Of a stretch of 64,000 nt of DNA, positions 55,070 to 63,650 are shown in pieces. The stretch lies in contig JACVGT010000008.1 in NCBI GenBank assembly GCA_018992685.1, forward strand, positions 67,414-131,413, given 5' to 3'. Origin of the DNA: Theionarchaea archaeon (lineage in GTDB: Archaea > Methanobacteriota_B > Thermococci > Methanofastidiosales > SZ-28-30). The position numbers and the translations under genes were made by a program. The stretch's first letter is position 1. Every line of letters begins with the position of its first letter. A model generated the notes under the pieces. It saw nothing but the letters and a program-made list of their open reading frames with translations. It was not told the origin of the DNA and did no database searches.

Positions 55070-55388
55070 CGGAGATGACCTGCGGCACATCTCGGGAATC
55101 GACAAACTCATCCATGAACCCGCCAGGCTCGCCATCATGGCACAGCTCTACATTGTCCAGAGTGCAGACTTCCTTTTCCTTCTTCCCCAGACGAGACTGA
55201 CCACGGGAAACCTATCGAGGCACATCAGCAAACTGGAAGAGGCAGGATATGTCAGAGTGGAGAAGGAATTCGTCAACAGGAAGCCCCATACCATCGTGCA
55301 ACTGACAGAAGCAGGTAGAGCAGTCTTCAGGGAGTACATAGAAACCATGAAGCACATCATGAACGGACTGTCTGAAGGCAAGTCATAG
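55056..55388 (+). CDS. winged-helix transcription regulator (HTH_34/MarR-like)
   Basis: A 110-residue regulator. LIHEPARLAIMAQLYIVQSADFLFLL, then LTTGNLSRHISKLEEAGYV and VEKEFVNRKPHTIVQLTEAG, match the HTH_34 pattern, with a C-terminal dimer helix. GGAGGAT lies directly before ATG 55056. It overlaps the membrane-protein gene and probably represses its own operon through the palindromes at 54363-54414. Confidence 0.85.
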   Translation: MSADDGDDLRHISGIDKLIHEPARLAIMAQLYIVQSADFLFLLPQTRLTTGNLSRHISKLEEAGYVRVEKEFVNRKPHTIVQLTEAGRAVFREYIETMKHIMNGLSEGKS

Positions 55389-55492
55389 GCTCTTTTTCTT
55401 TTCTTCTCTGATATGGAGACGCACCATGCTATCGACAGGACAGAAAGGTAGCTCTGTGGCCTAGGATAGTCCTCTTCCACCCATAGGGTGTT

Positions 55493-56614
55493 TCATTGCG
55501 GCCTTGTTTCTTCAATTTGTGTTGAGACCAGCAGGCTCATGACTGCAAAGATTGAGGCAGCCATGAAAGCATTTTTCGGGCCTATGGCGTCTGCCAGATT
55601 CCCCCCCACAAGTCCTCCCATAAAATTGCCGAGTCCAATAGATGAATTCAGAATCCCTACCCCTCTTCCTCGTTCTTTCTCTGAAGTTAGATCTGATACA
55701 GCAGAGGTAGAAGCAATAATGAAGAGGGCGTAGAATGGAAGAATCCACAGGATGATCTTCACCACCACATTCTCAACCAGACCAATGCCCATCCACATGA
55801 CAATGTACAGAAGTGGTGTGGCCAGCAACAGGGGGCGACGCCCAACCCTGTCACAAGCCCGCCCGGCTGCATCTGCCACCAGCAGAAAGGTCAGGCTGGT
55901 CAGTGAACTGACATACCCGATAATCTCTCTGGATACCCCAATGTTGCTCAGGTGCACATTAAAAATGGAGGAGGGAATGGTTCCTCCTGTCATCAGAATC
56001 ACAGCATATAAACACAAGATGAGTATCTTCCTGTGTTCTCCGAACACCAAGATCTGTCTGAACCCTTTTGTATCCTTTTCCCTTGGTAAATCCTTGACGA
56101 AAAAGAAGATACCACAGAACAGTAATGATAGAATACCAATACTTCCAAAGAATACATCAAATCCCAAGTTGGCAGCGTGGCCAGAGAGAACACCTCCAAT
56201 AGTCCATCCGATACCGGTAGCCACATTGTATTGCCCTAAAGCTCTCCCCTTTGAAGAGGGAAAATACTCTGTAATCATGGCAGGTATCAATATGTATGAG
56301 GAATAGAAAAAGGTCTGTACACATCTTAGAACCAGCAATCCGGAAATTCCCACGTAGGGAAACACAAAATACATGGCAGAGGCCACCACGTTCGAGGTAA
56401 TAATGATTGATTTTCTAGTTCCCAGCCGGTCTGATACGGTACCCCACCCAAAGTTCATGGCTACCATGATCACAGCAGGCAGGGAGAAGATGTATCCTGC
56501 ATAGGCAAACTTCCCGCTGATCTCATACGCATATATGGGAAGGAGGGGGAATAACATTCCCTGGGTTATGCTGAGCACCAGAGATGAGATGAGGACTTTG
56601 AAATAATTATCCAT
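55493..56614 (-). CDS. major facilitator superfamily transporter
   Basis: A 373-residue MFS protein with 11-12 helices. The signature loop is WGTVSDRLGTRKSIIITS, with the second-half copy AGRACDRVGRRPLLLATP. CTCTTTTAAGG (56636-56646) gives a leaderless ATG at 56614. Substrate unknown. Confidence 0.83.
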   Translation of the reverse strand: MDNYFKVLISSLVLSITQGMLFPLLPIYAYEISGKFAYAGYIFSLPAVIMVAMNFGWGTVSDRLGTRKSIIITSNVVASAMYFVFPYVGISGLLVLRCVQTFFYSSYILIPAMITEYFPSSKGRALGQYNVATGIGWTIGGVLSGHAANLGFDVFFGSIGILSLLFCGIFFFVKDLPREKDTKGFRQILVFGEHRKILILCLYAVILMTGGTIPSSIFNVHLSNIGVSREIIGYVSSLTSLTFLLVADAAGRACDRVGRRPLLLATPLLYIVMWMGIGLVENVVVKIILWILPFYALFIIASTSAVSDLTSEKERGRGVGILNSSIGLGNFMGGLVGGNLADAIGPKNAFMAASIFAVMSLLVSTQIEETRPQ

Positions 56615-56701
56615 GAAACTATGTTCTAAATCGCCTTAAAAGAGTATCTCAACTGCACGGTGTCACAAGCGGGAAGATATCCATGCAGCAACCCCAGCAG
56701 A

Positions 56702-57499
56702 CTAGAGGACCTCCCGGGGGTCAATCCTGTGGGGCATTTCAAACTGAATCCCTTCATCTGTCTTGTAGTAAAGAAGTCCTGTTCTGATGGTCGTGTGGGG
56801 AATGACCTTGAAGTTGAAGGTCGTCCTTTCCATCTTGATGAACCGCATCCTGGTAACCAGCTCTGTTCCCCGTTCCAGTTCCACGAATCGGATGACACCG
56901 TCTGCCAGATCAGAAATGGTAGCCACCGTCCTGGCGTCATGCACGCCGTCCACCAGCAGCAGGAAGTACACACCTCCATAGATCTGTACGCAGTAGTGCA
57001 TGTTCTCCAGAAACTTGAGAATCTGGGCTACTTCATTTGTCCTCAAGAGATACGACAGGTTGTCCAGCACTCCTCGTACTTCTCCGTTCATCACCTTCAT
57101 CTTGTCTTTGACGAATATTTCCAGCCTCTTTAAGGTATCTATCCTCCAAAAAGGGTCATTCTCAAAGTCAATCTTACCTGCAGGAACCAGGTTATGCTCT
57201 ACGGCGAATTCCTTGAGACGAGCACTGTAATCATCGACAAAGGTGAGCCGTCCGGATGAGTAGTAATCCTCCACTCGACCGTCGATCCGTTTCATGGCCT
57301 GGAGAATTTCCTTTGCCGTCCTCTTCAGTGTGAAGTACACACCATTCGAGCCATTTGACAGGCCATAGCACATGAACTGCTGGGCAAACTCCTCGAACCC
57401 ACAGCCAGGGAATCCTTGAATCACAATAAGTGAACCATCAGGGAATCCTCCCCCCAGAAGATTGTCTAGAATGCGAATGCCAGCCGGAAGGAGCTTCAT
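56702..57499 (-). CDS. RecA-fold (KaiC/RAD55-like) protein with degenerate P-loop
   Basis: A 265-residue protein of the archaeal KaiC-like/RAD55 group. It opens LPAGIRILDNLLGGGFPDG as usual. The P-loop reads GFPGCGFEEF (29-38): the Lys and Thr/Ser that hold ATP are replaced by F35 and E36. A Walker-B-like strand FLLLVDGVHD remains. It may bind but not hydrolyse nucleotide, or act as a regulator. ATG 57499 fits the TATA box GCTTATAAGG (57524-57533); ATG 57508 is an alternative. Confidence 0.72.
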   Translation of the reverse strand: MKLLPAGIRILDNLLGGGFPDGSLIVIQGFPGCGFEEFAQQFMCYGLSNGSNGVYFTLKRTAKEILQAMKRIDGRVEDYYSSGRLTFVDDYSARLKEFAVEHNLVPAGKIDFENDPFWRIDTLKRLEIFVKDKMKVMNGEVRGVLDNLSYLLRTNEVAQILKFLENMHYCVQIYGGVYFLLLVDGVHDARTVATISDLADGVIRFVELERGTELVTRMRFIKMERTTFNFKVIPHTTIRTGLLYYKTDEGIQFEMPHRIDPREVL

Positions 57500-57668
57500 A
57501 CTGCCCATAGAGGGCTGCAACCTTATAAGCTTTGCTCTGCTGATTTCGTCTTTGTACAACAGGGGAAAGAGACTGGATGTCCTGCTGGATTAGAAAGAGT
57601 TATAAGCATGGCATTCATGATGTAGTATTCCTGAACCATGGTGGCAGAACCGAGAGCAGGTGGATACC

Positions 57669-59066
57669 ATGCAACATAATAACAGTACTCCAGAATCCCC
57701 AAAAGGGATGAGCCATGTGCGATACCTCATGGTGGCCTGGATTCTCTTCTTCATACTAGTAGCTCTTATGACGATCATGTTCGTAGGTCTCATTGGAGGT
57801 CCGTCAATGGTGAGGAGCCTTCTTCTGGTATCTGTCATTTTTGTGATCGTCATACCTGTGGCCTGGCTGGCTGAAAGGCTCCTGGTACAGAAAGTGGATC
57901 AGACTGGAGACCACATCATAATCGGGAGGGATGCCATTCCCTGGTCCAAGGTCGACCGGATTGCTTTGAAGAAAAGTGAAATGGAAAATACCTATCTTGT
58001 CCTCTATTTCAGGGATGGGACATTGCCGAAAAGCTTTGATACAATGTTCTTTGATGGCCAGAAATATTCCATAGACCTGCTGAAAGAAAAAGCCGGAGAA
58101 AAGGGCCTTGGGTTTACGATTGAGGAAGGTATTGCCATTGAAGAAGTCATTCCTTCACGGGTACCCTTCCCCAAATCGACCCCGCTCCTGCACGAGATGA
58201 AAGTGCAACATGAACGACAGAAGAAGATTCGGGACGAGAACCTCACGAGGGAGGGGGAGAAGAAAGAGGGGGAACCGCTCATACAGATACCCTCCTGGAT
58301 GAAACACCCCTGGATAAAACCTCTGATAATGGCAGGGCTAGCAGGTTCTTTCTTCGTGGGATTCTCTCTCATGTTCGGCTTTCGGTTTTCAGCCGCTCTT
58401 TTCATGGTGGTCCTGGTGCACGAACTGGGGCATCTCATAGCAATGAAACTGTTTCACTTGAAAACGCAGGGGATATTCTTCATACCTTTTCTAGGGGCAG
58501 GTACTGCATCTAAGGAACCGTTCCCCTCACCGGAAGTTGAAGCTGTGGTGGCATTGGCAGGACCAGTACTGGGACTTTCTTGGAATATCGGTGAACACTT
58601 CTTGGATTCGTCTTTTGCTCTTAAGCTCGGGTCGTACGGCGTATCTATAGCTCTGGCATTCTCTTTAGTTCTCTTTCTGGAATGGGCAGTAGTCATTAAT
58701 TTGGCGCTGAACCTCCTAAACCTCTTGCCTGTTCTTCCTTTAGATGGTGGCAGGATTGTACGAGTTGCTCTGCTGAGAGGAAGAAAGAGTCTGATCCCCG
58801 TAGGTATCATAACCGTTGGAAGTGGTGTAGCGCTGATGGTTCTTTTCAAAAACGCAATTCTTCTTTTCATAGTCTTGCTGGGAGGATCTTCTCTGTGGCT
58901 GAACTACAGGAGGATCCAGACAAGAGAGGTTAGCCCTCCAGCAAAATGGAAGAGTGCCGTGATCCTGGGAGCCTGGATAGGTGTCATACTGTTGTGCTGG
59001 TATACTGTCCCTGACTCATGCAGGGCGTTGCTGTCATCGATATTTGAGGAAGAATTCTTCCTGTAG
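57669..59066 (+). CDS. site-2-protease-type (M50) membrane metalloprotease
   Basis: A 465-residue protein. Two N-terminal helices and a cytoplasmic, PH-like middle region come first. The protease core has HELGH at the end of a helix (MVVLVHELGHLIAMKLFH) and the third zinc ligand in NLLNLLPVLPLDGGRIVR. Such enzymes cut transmembrane helices of regulators or signal remnants. GGTGG lies 5 bases before ATG 57669. Substrate unknown. Confidence 0.85.
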   Translation: MQHNNSTPESPKGMSHVRYLMVAWILFFILVALMTIMFVGLIGGPSMVRSLLLVSVIFVIVIPVAWLAERLLVQKVDQTGDHIIIGRDAIPWSKVDRIALKKSEMENTYLVLYFRDGTLPKSFDTMFFDGQKYSIDLLKEKAGEKGLGFTIEEGIAIEEVIPSRVPFPKSTPLLHEMKVQHERQKKIRDENLTREGEKKEGEPLIQIPSWMKHPWIKPLIMAGLAGSFFVGFSLMFGFRFSAALFMVVLVHELGHLIAMKLFHLKTQGIFFIPFLGAGTASKEPFPSPEVEAVVALAGPVLGLSWNIGEHFLDSSFALKLGSYGVSIALAFSLVLFLEWAVVINLALNLLNLLPVLPLDGGRIVRVALLRGRKSLIPVGIITVGSGVALMVLFKNAILLFIVLLGGSSLWLNYRRIQTREVSPPAKWKSAVILGAWIGVILLCWYTVPDSCRALLSSIFEEEFFL

Positions 59067-59490
59067 AATCCCCAATGCCCAGGCCTTCCATCGGGCAAAT
59101 CATTGTTCCATTTCAGTGAGCAGTCATGTCAGGAATCGTCGAACGTGTCTGAAATTCTTTATTATTGCGTGACCACGAGACAATTGAACCTCCATTCTTT
59201 CTGCAGTCAGCATCCTGGATTCTCTCTTGACCGGCACAATGAAGAATCAGGTTTCAGGTTTGCAGAAAAACAGCAAACCCAAAATATAAAAAGATGTGAG
59301 CACGTGTTTCTCCTAAGGAACGTCATGCGATATATGTTGAACAATCTGGAAGGGATATGACTAGTTCCAGGTGCACATCAGAAGTATACAGGCTAGGTGA
59401 AGATAAAACGCAACTTCTTGTCGATCAGAGGAGAACATTCCAGAGGAGTTCAACATCGAGCATTTTTAGGACAAAAAGGAGGTGTATGAA
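59067..59490. other. long untranslated leader region of the papain-fold peptidase gene
   Basis: About 420 bases. A TATA box (AATATAAAAAG, about 59281-59291) implies a leader of roughly 180 bases. Two tiny frames inside it (ATG 59325, 11 codons; ATG 59357-59358 region, about 45 codons, overlapping by ATGA) could be translated but have no other support. Confidence 0.4.
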
Positions 59491-60678
59491 ATGAGTTGGA
59501 TGAAACATACAGGCTGCACATATCACAATCAGGATACGGGATACTACTGCGGTGCTGCGACTGACATGATGGTTCTGGCAGAGATTGGTGTTCCATACTC
59601 CCAACTTGATCAGAATGATCTGTACAGCTCAAATAACAGCCATAACCAACAGCCAGGCTGGTACAGTGACCCATTCGGCATTAAATGGACACTGAACAAT
59701 CGAAAGCCACCAGGTTCCTTCTATTTCGTTGTCTATAAACCCACGAGTTATGAAGAAGGGACACGAAAGATTATTGACACAATATACCGGTACAATGTCT
59801 CTCCCATCGCATTGGTGTATGGGTGCATGCACTGGATTACCGTGCCAGGTGTTCAAACAGATGTTGAGCCTGTGCCGGGAAATAACTACACGCTAGAAGG
59901 ATTCTGGATTCACAACCCTGTGTATCATTCGCCTGTTCCGCCTCCTCCCCACAATGCTTCAGATGGTTGTGGAACGGGAGGGTCTTTGGGAACTGCAAAT
60001 GAATTCGTAACCCAAACCTACTGGGAGGGGAACCTCTTCACGGGATGTAACTATGACGATCCCAATGGAAATCTTCAGTACATCAGCATCTGTGACCCAG
60101 AACCCCCAAAGGTTGCTCAACCGCTGCCCGAGAGTGTGGAATTCAAAGGGGCACCGGATAGGCTTCTCGATTCAGAACGGGTGGCAAGCTTCGCCACAGC
60201 AGGCATAGAACGGTACAAGCTGGACAAAGATGAACGTGTTGCCTCAATACTCAGAAGGGACAAGATAGGTCAGCCCCACCTTGTCCTCCGTCTTGATCAG
60301 CCGAATACCTATTATTACATTCTTCCCTGGGCAACCAGAGAAGGTGCAACCTCTCTTACAGCACAGATAGATGCACGTTCAGGCGTATTCAACAGCATTC
60401 AGCTGCGAGAGAATCCGCAGAGCAGGGAGTTTTTGCCAAAGAAAGAGGCTATTGCACGTGTTGAGAGGAAGCGGTTCACTATGCTTAAAAGGCGCAGAAC
60501 GATTGTGTTTTACCCAGGGGTTACAGAACCTGTGCCCACGCTGGTATGGCGGCCCTGCTGGGAATCGTGGTCCCCGCATCTGCCTTTCTACCAGTTCACC
60601 CTGGGGAAGGACACGGTCTATGTCCGAGTGGACGGCGAGGTCTTTACACAGCTCACCACACGGGGACGTGGAACCTAG
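59491..60678 (+). CDS. C39-like papain-fold peptidase with C-terminal repeat domain
   Basis: A 395-residue protein. Residues 1-200 look like a papain-fold domain: Q14 and C20 (NQDTGYYCGAATDMM, Q-x5-C), H114 (GCMHWITVPG) and N142 (FWIHNPVYH) form a plausible oxyanion hole and Cys-His-Asn triad. Residues about 230-395 form a second domain sharing LVWxPCxES and PFYQ with the next gene's product. No signal peptide is seen, so export, if any, is non-classical. GGAGGTG lies 6 bases before ATG 59491. Confidence 0.68.
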   Translation: MSWMKHTGCTYHNQDTGYYCGAATDMMVLAEIGVPYSQLDQNDLYSSNNSHNQQPGWYSDPFGIKWTLNNRKPPGSFYFVVYKPTSYEEGTRKIIDTIYRYNVSPIALVYGCMHWITVPGVQTDVEPVPGNNYTLEGFWIHNPVYHSPVPPPPHNASDGCGTGGSLGTANEFVTQTYWEGNLFTGCNYDDPNGNLQYISICDPEPPKVAQPLPESVEFKGAPDRLLDSERVASFATAGIERYKLDKDERVASILRRDKIGQPHLVLRLDQPNTYYYILPWATREGATSLTAQIDARSGVFNSIQLRENPQSREFLPKKEAIARVERKRFTMLKRRRTIVFYPGVTEPVPTLVWRPCWESWSPHLPFYQFTLGKDTVYVRVDGEVFTQLTTRGRGT

Positions 60679-60698
60679 GCACATGAGGAATGTAAAGA

Positions 60699-61208
60699 AT
60701 GAATGCTTCACACAATATCCGCGGGACACGCATTGATGCAGTGGAGGCAGTAGATGCTGCCAGGCGTGGCATCCTTGACTACAGCCTGGACAGAGACCCC
60801 AGTGTCAAATCTGCTCTAAAGAGTGGACATCCTGAGACTCCACTGCTAGTGGAACGGCTCGACAGGCCGGGAGATGCCTACTACCTGGTCCCGTGGAGAA
60901 TAAAGGAGGGCGTTGTCTTCATTGTGGAAGTCGATGCAGCCACTGGTGCCATGCTGGCTTCATCAACCTTCCCGAATCCAATACCCTCACCTTTTCTTTT
61001 ACCTGAGGAGGCAGCACACTATGCTGCCCGGGAGTTTCCCCAGTATACACTGGGGAAGCCACGACTTGTCTGGAAACCCTGTCGTGAAAGCACCAGCTCC
61101 ATGCGCCCATTCTACCAGATCCCCTGTGACCATGGGTTCTTATATGTGGATATGGAGGGTTCAACACTGCTGGAGCTCACTCCACTTGGATTGGGAGGAA
61201 CACATTGA
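60699..61208 (+). CDS. free-standing paralog of the peptidase C-terminal domain
   Basis: A 169-residue protein homologous along its length to residues 230-395 of the upstream peptidase. Shared parts include YYLVPW against YYILPW, LVWKPCRES against LVWRPCWES, and PFYQ, with equal spacing. It lies 20 bases downstream and is probably co-transcribed. It could be an inhibitor, immunity partner or regulatory subunit. No catalytic residues are seen. Confidence 0.65.
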   Translation: MNASHNIRGTRIDAVEAVDAARRGILDYSLDRDPSVKSALKSGHPETPLLVERLDRPGDAYYLVPWRIKEGVVFIVEVDAATGAMLASSTFPNPIPSPFLLPEEAAHYAAREFPQYTLGKPRLVWKPCRESTSSMRPFYQIPCDHGFLYVDMEGSTLLELTPLGLGGTH

Positions 61209-61225
61209 CGTGGGTAATTGCCAAC

Positions 61226-61705
61226 TTAGTCCTTCGCTGTGTTCTGTGATGTATGAAATTGTTCCTTCTTGGGTAGCGTGATTTCCAGGACGCCATTCTT
61301 GTAGGTTGTCCTTGCCTCATCTGGTTGTACCGGAGCAGGAAGCGGAATCACCCTGTAGAACCTCAGGGATCTCCTTCCATATGCCATGAACCCTTCTTTT
61401 TCCTCTTTCATTTCGTCCTTTACCTGAGCTTTCGTCTCCACGCTGTCGTCTCTGACCTTTACATCAATGTCGTCTCTCTCTATCCCTGGAAATTCTGCTG
61501 TCACGATGACATTCATGTCAGTCTCCCGTAGATCTACAAGAGGCTCTCTCGTTCCCACTTTCTGATTCTCTCCCTGTTGCTGTTCTTGTTCTTGTAATGC
61601 TGTACTCGGTCCTAATTGGTACTGTGAATGTGAAAAGAATGTGGTGAATATCCTATCCATTTCTTCTTCCATTCTCCGCACTTCATCTATAATGTTCCAG
61701 TCCAT
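61226..61705 (-). CDS. hsp20: Hsp20/alpha-crystallin small heat-shock protein
   Basis: A 159-residue chaperone. The alpha-crystallin domain begins near 53 (REPLVDLRETDMNVIVTAEFPG) and ends with the GVLEITLPK motif. The N-terminal region is Gln-rich (LQEQEQQQ). It holds unfolding proteins in solution. GATTTATATACTT (61752-61764) is the TATA box, followed by a nested palindrome over the start site. Confidence 0.93.
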   Translation of the reverse strand: MDWNIIDEVRRMEEEMDRIFTTFFSHSQYQLGPSTALQEQEQQQGENQKVGTREPLVDLRETDMNVIVTAEFPGIERDDIDVKVRDDSVETKAQVKDEMKEEKEGFMAYGRRSLRFYRVIPLPAPVQPDEARTTYKNGVLEITLPKKEQFHTSQNTAKD

Positions 61706-61718
61706 AATATCATCTCTA

Positions 61719-61743
61719 TTAACTTTACTTAATGTTAAGTTAA
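61719..61743. promoter_or_regulatory. nested palindrome in the hsp20 promoter
   Basis: Arms TTAACTT (61719-61725) and AAGTTAA (61737-61743) enclose an inner palindrome CTTAATGTTAAG (61728-61739). The element lies between the TATA box and the hsp20 ATG and covers the predicted start of transcription, a typical place for a heat-shock repressor. Confidence 0.6.
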
Positions 61744-61923
61744 CTTTAAGTATATAAATCTTTCGGTGGCATTAGGAAGCATTCTACGGGATTTCACTTC
61801 GTAATTTGTGCAATCAGTACATCTCCTTCATTTGAAAAATCAGCAAGGTACATGAGGAGATCACATGGGGAAACGTTATATACTCTGAATACAACGCGAG
61901 TTCATGGATTCTGGAGGAGTCTA

Positions 61924-63096
61924 ATGGTGTCGGTATATTTCGGAATAGCGATGGTTCTCATGCTGATGATACTGCCATCTCAGGATTCTCCCGAGGTTCC
62001 CATAGTCGTAGACCAGCACAGCCAGGTAAACCCTGCACTTTACGGCACTGTTGTAGTCTGGGAAGATAATAGAAATGGGAATCCAGACATCTACGGGTAT
62101 GATCTTTCAACAGGGGAGGAATTTCAGGTTACCGCAGATGAAAGCCGCCAGGAGAATCCAGCCATCTATGACCGAATAATAGTCTGGGAAGATAATAGAA
62201 ATGGGAATTCGGATATCTACGGGTATGATCTTTCAACAGGTGAGGAATTTCAGGTTACCACCAACGATAAGCATCAGACTGCTCCTGAAATTCATGAAAA
62301 CATCGTAGTCTGGCAGGATAATAGAAATGGCAATTCAGACATCTATGGGTGCAACCTTTTAACAGGGGAGGAATTCCAGATTACTTCAAATGAGAGTAGT
62401 CAGCATTTTCCTGCAGTCTATGGGGAAATAGTGGTATGGGAAGACTGCAGGAATGGAAACAAGGATATATATGGGTACAACATGATTACACACGAGGAAT
62501 TCCAGATGACTGATGAATATAGAGATGAGCGGCTTCCTGTCATTTGTCAAGATGTGGTAATCTGGAATAGTTATCCCGAGGTTCATCCCGGAGGTGAATG
62601 TATGAGGCCAGACTTTGTGATGGGAAAGGATCTTCTTGTTTTTTCAACTGATCCTTCAGATCACGGTATTTATGGGTACAACCTGTCCACAGGCAACACT
62701 TTCAGGGTTATTAAGAATGGAGTGAGTAGTGCTCCTGCGCTTTCTGTGAGGTTGGTTGTATGGACAGATATGAGGGATATCGATGACCTGTATTCGCCCA
62801 CTGTTGATAGTGATGTTTATGGGTATGACCTTTTTTCTCGGAGAGAGATTCAAATAACAACGGATTCAGACAGGCAAGCATACCCTGCAGTGTGCGATAC
62901 AACTGTGGTATGGGTTGATTACCAGAATGGTAACCCAGATATTTATGGGCGCATTCTGACGGATCTACCGGAATCATACGCTTTTTCTCTTCTGGGTGTT
63001 CTTGCTGTAGTCTTGGTTGTTATGGGCATTCTGGTCATCATTTTTGGACTACGAAAGGCAACAGAATACCAATCTCTTCAAGAAAGAAGGAACTGA
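61924..63096 (+). CDS. membrane-anchored TolB-like beta-propeller protein
   Basis: A 390-residue protein: one N-terminal hydrophobic segment (VSVYFGIAMVLMLMIL), seven or eight propeller blades of about 42 residues with the motif VVWEDNRNGNPDIYGYDLS and GEEFQVT, and a C-terminal transmembrane helix. The propeller probably sits outside the cell. GGAGGAG 4 bases before ATG 61924 sets the start; an upstream ATG at 61852 precedes the TATA box (GTTATATACT, about 61874). The first three blades are also nearly identical in DNA, at a 126-base period. Confidence 0.78.
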   Translation: MVSVYFGIAMVLMLMILPSQDSPEVPIVVDQHSQVNPALYGTVVVWEDNRNGNPDIYGYDLSTGEEFQVTADESRQENPAIYDRIIVWEDNRNGNSDIYGYDLSTGEEFQVTTNDKHQTAPEIHENIVVWQDNRNGNSDIYGCNLLTGEEFQITSNESSQHFPAVYGEIVVWEDCRNGNKDIYGYNMITHEEFQMTDEYRDERLPVICQDVVIWNSYPEVHPGGECMRPDFVMGKDLLVFSTDPSDHGIYGYNLSTGNTFRVIKNGVSSAPALSVRLVVWTDMRDIDDLYSPTVDSDVYGYDLFSRREIQITTDSDRQAYPAVCDTTVVWVDYQNGNPDIYGRILTDLPESYAFSLLGVLAVVLVVMGILVIIFGLRKATEYQSLQERRN

Positions 63097-63505
63097 CATG
63101 AAAGATCCGCCTGGCAGATTGCCATCTGTCTGGAGGTCCTATCATGACTACTTCTGCACGCAGGTATTCATCTGACTTATAAGCAATGTACTAATTCGGA
63201 GTATAGATTGGAGGAGTTGCACTGATAATCGGAGGGATAGAATTGACTCGGAGACATAATGAGAACATGGTTGATCGTAGTCTGGAAAAATGAATTCATG
63301 TATACATTGGGTTCATGGTCTTCACTAGTGATATTCATTTAATCCTTCATGTGGGGAAGGAACTTTATGCCCTATAAAGCAGCAACTGCTCCGATTTTGG
63401 GGATGATCGTTTTCCGATTGTGGTATGGGAGATCGTCTTGATTATGCGAAGGTGTGCAATGAAGTGGGATAGATTTAAATAGGAAGAAAGTGCATAAAAT
63501 GTGAA
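63097..63505. other. intergenic region with tRNA promoter
   Basis: About 400 bases without a convincing gene. GATTTAAATAG (about 63471-63481) is the TATA box for tRNA-Ser. Confidence 0.5.
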
Positions 63506-63592
63506 GCCGAGGTGGCCCAGTCTGGTACGGCGCAGGCCTGCTAAGTCTGTGGGCGCAAGCCCTCCAGGGTTCAAATCCCTGCCTCGGCGCCA
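63506..63592 (+). tRNA. tRNA-Ser (GCT)
   Basis: Acceptor GCCGAGG pairs with CCTCGGC, anticodon stem CAGGC/GTCTG encloses loop CTGCTAA (anticodon GCT). A long variable arm (GGGCGCAAGCCC) is typical of serine tRNA. The T arm is AGGGTTCAAATCCCT. CCA is encoded at 63590-63592. Confidence 0.95.
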
Positions 63593-63650
63593 GACACCTT
63601 GTCCAAATCCTAAGCCAAACCCTTATAAAGGAGAGGGTAGAAGAGGGTGT

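Noticed and set aside
62030-62400. 126-base tandem repeats as a non-coding satellite or CRISPR-like array
   Set aside because: The repeats stay in one reading frame and encode beta-propeller blades.
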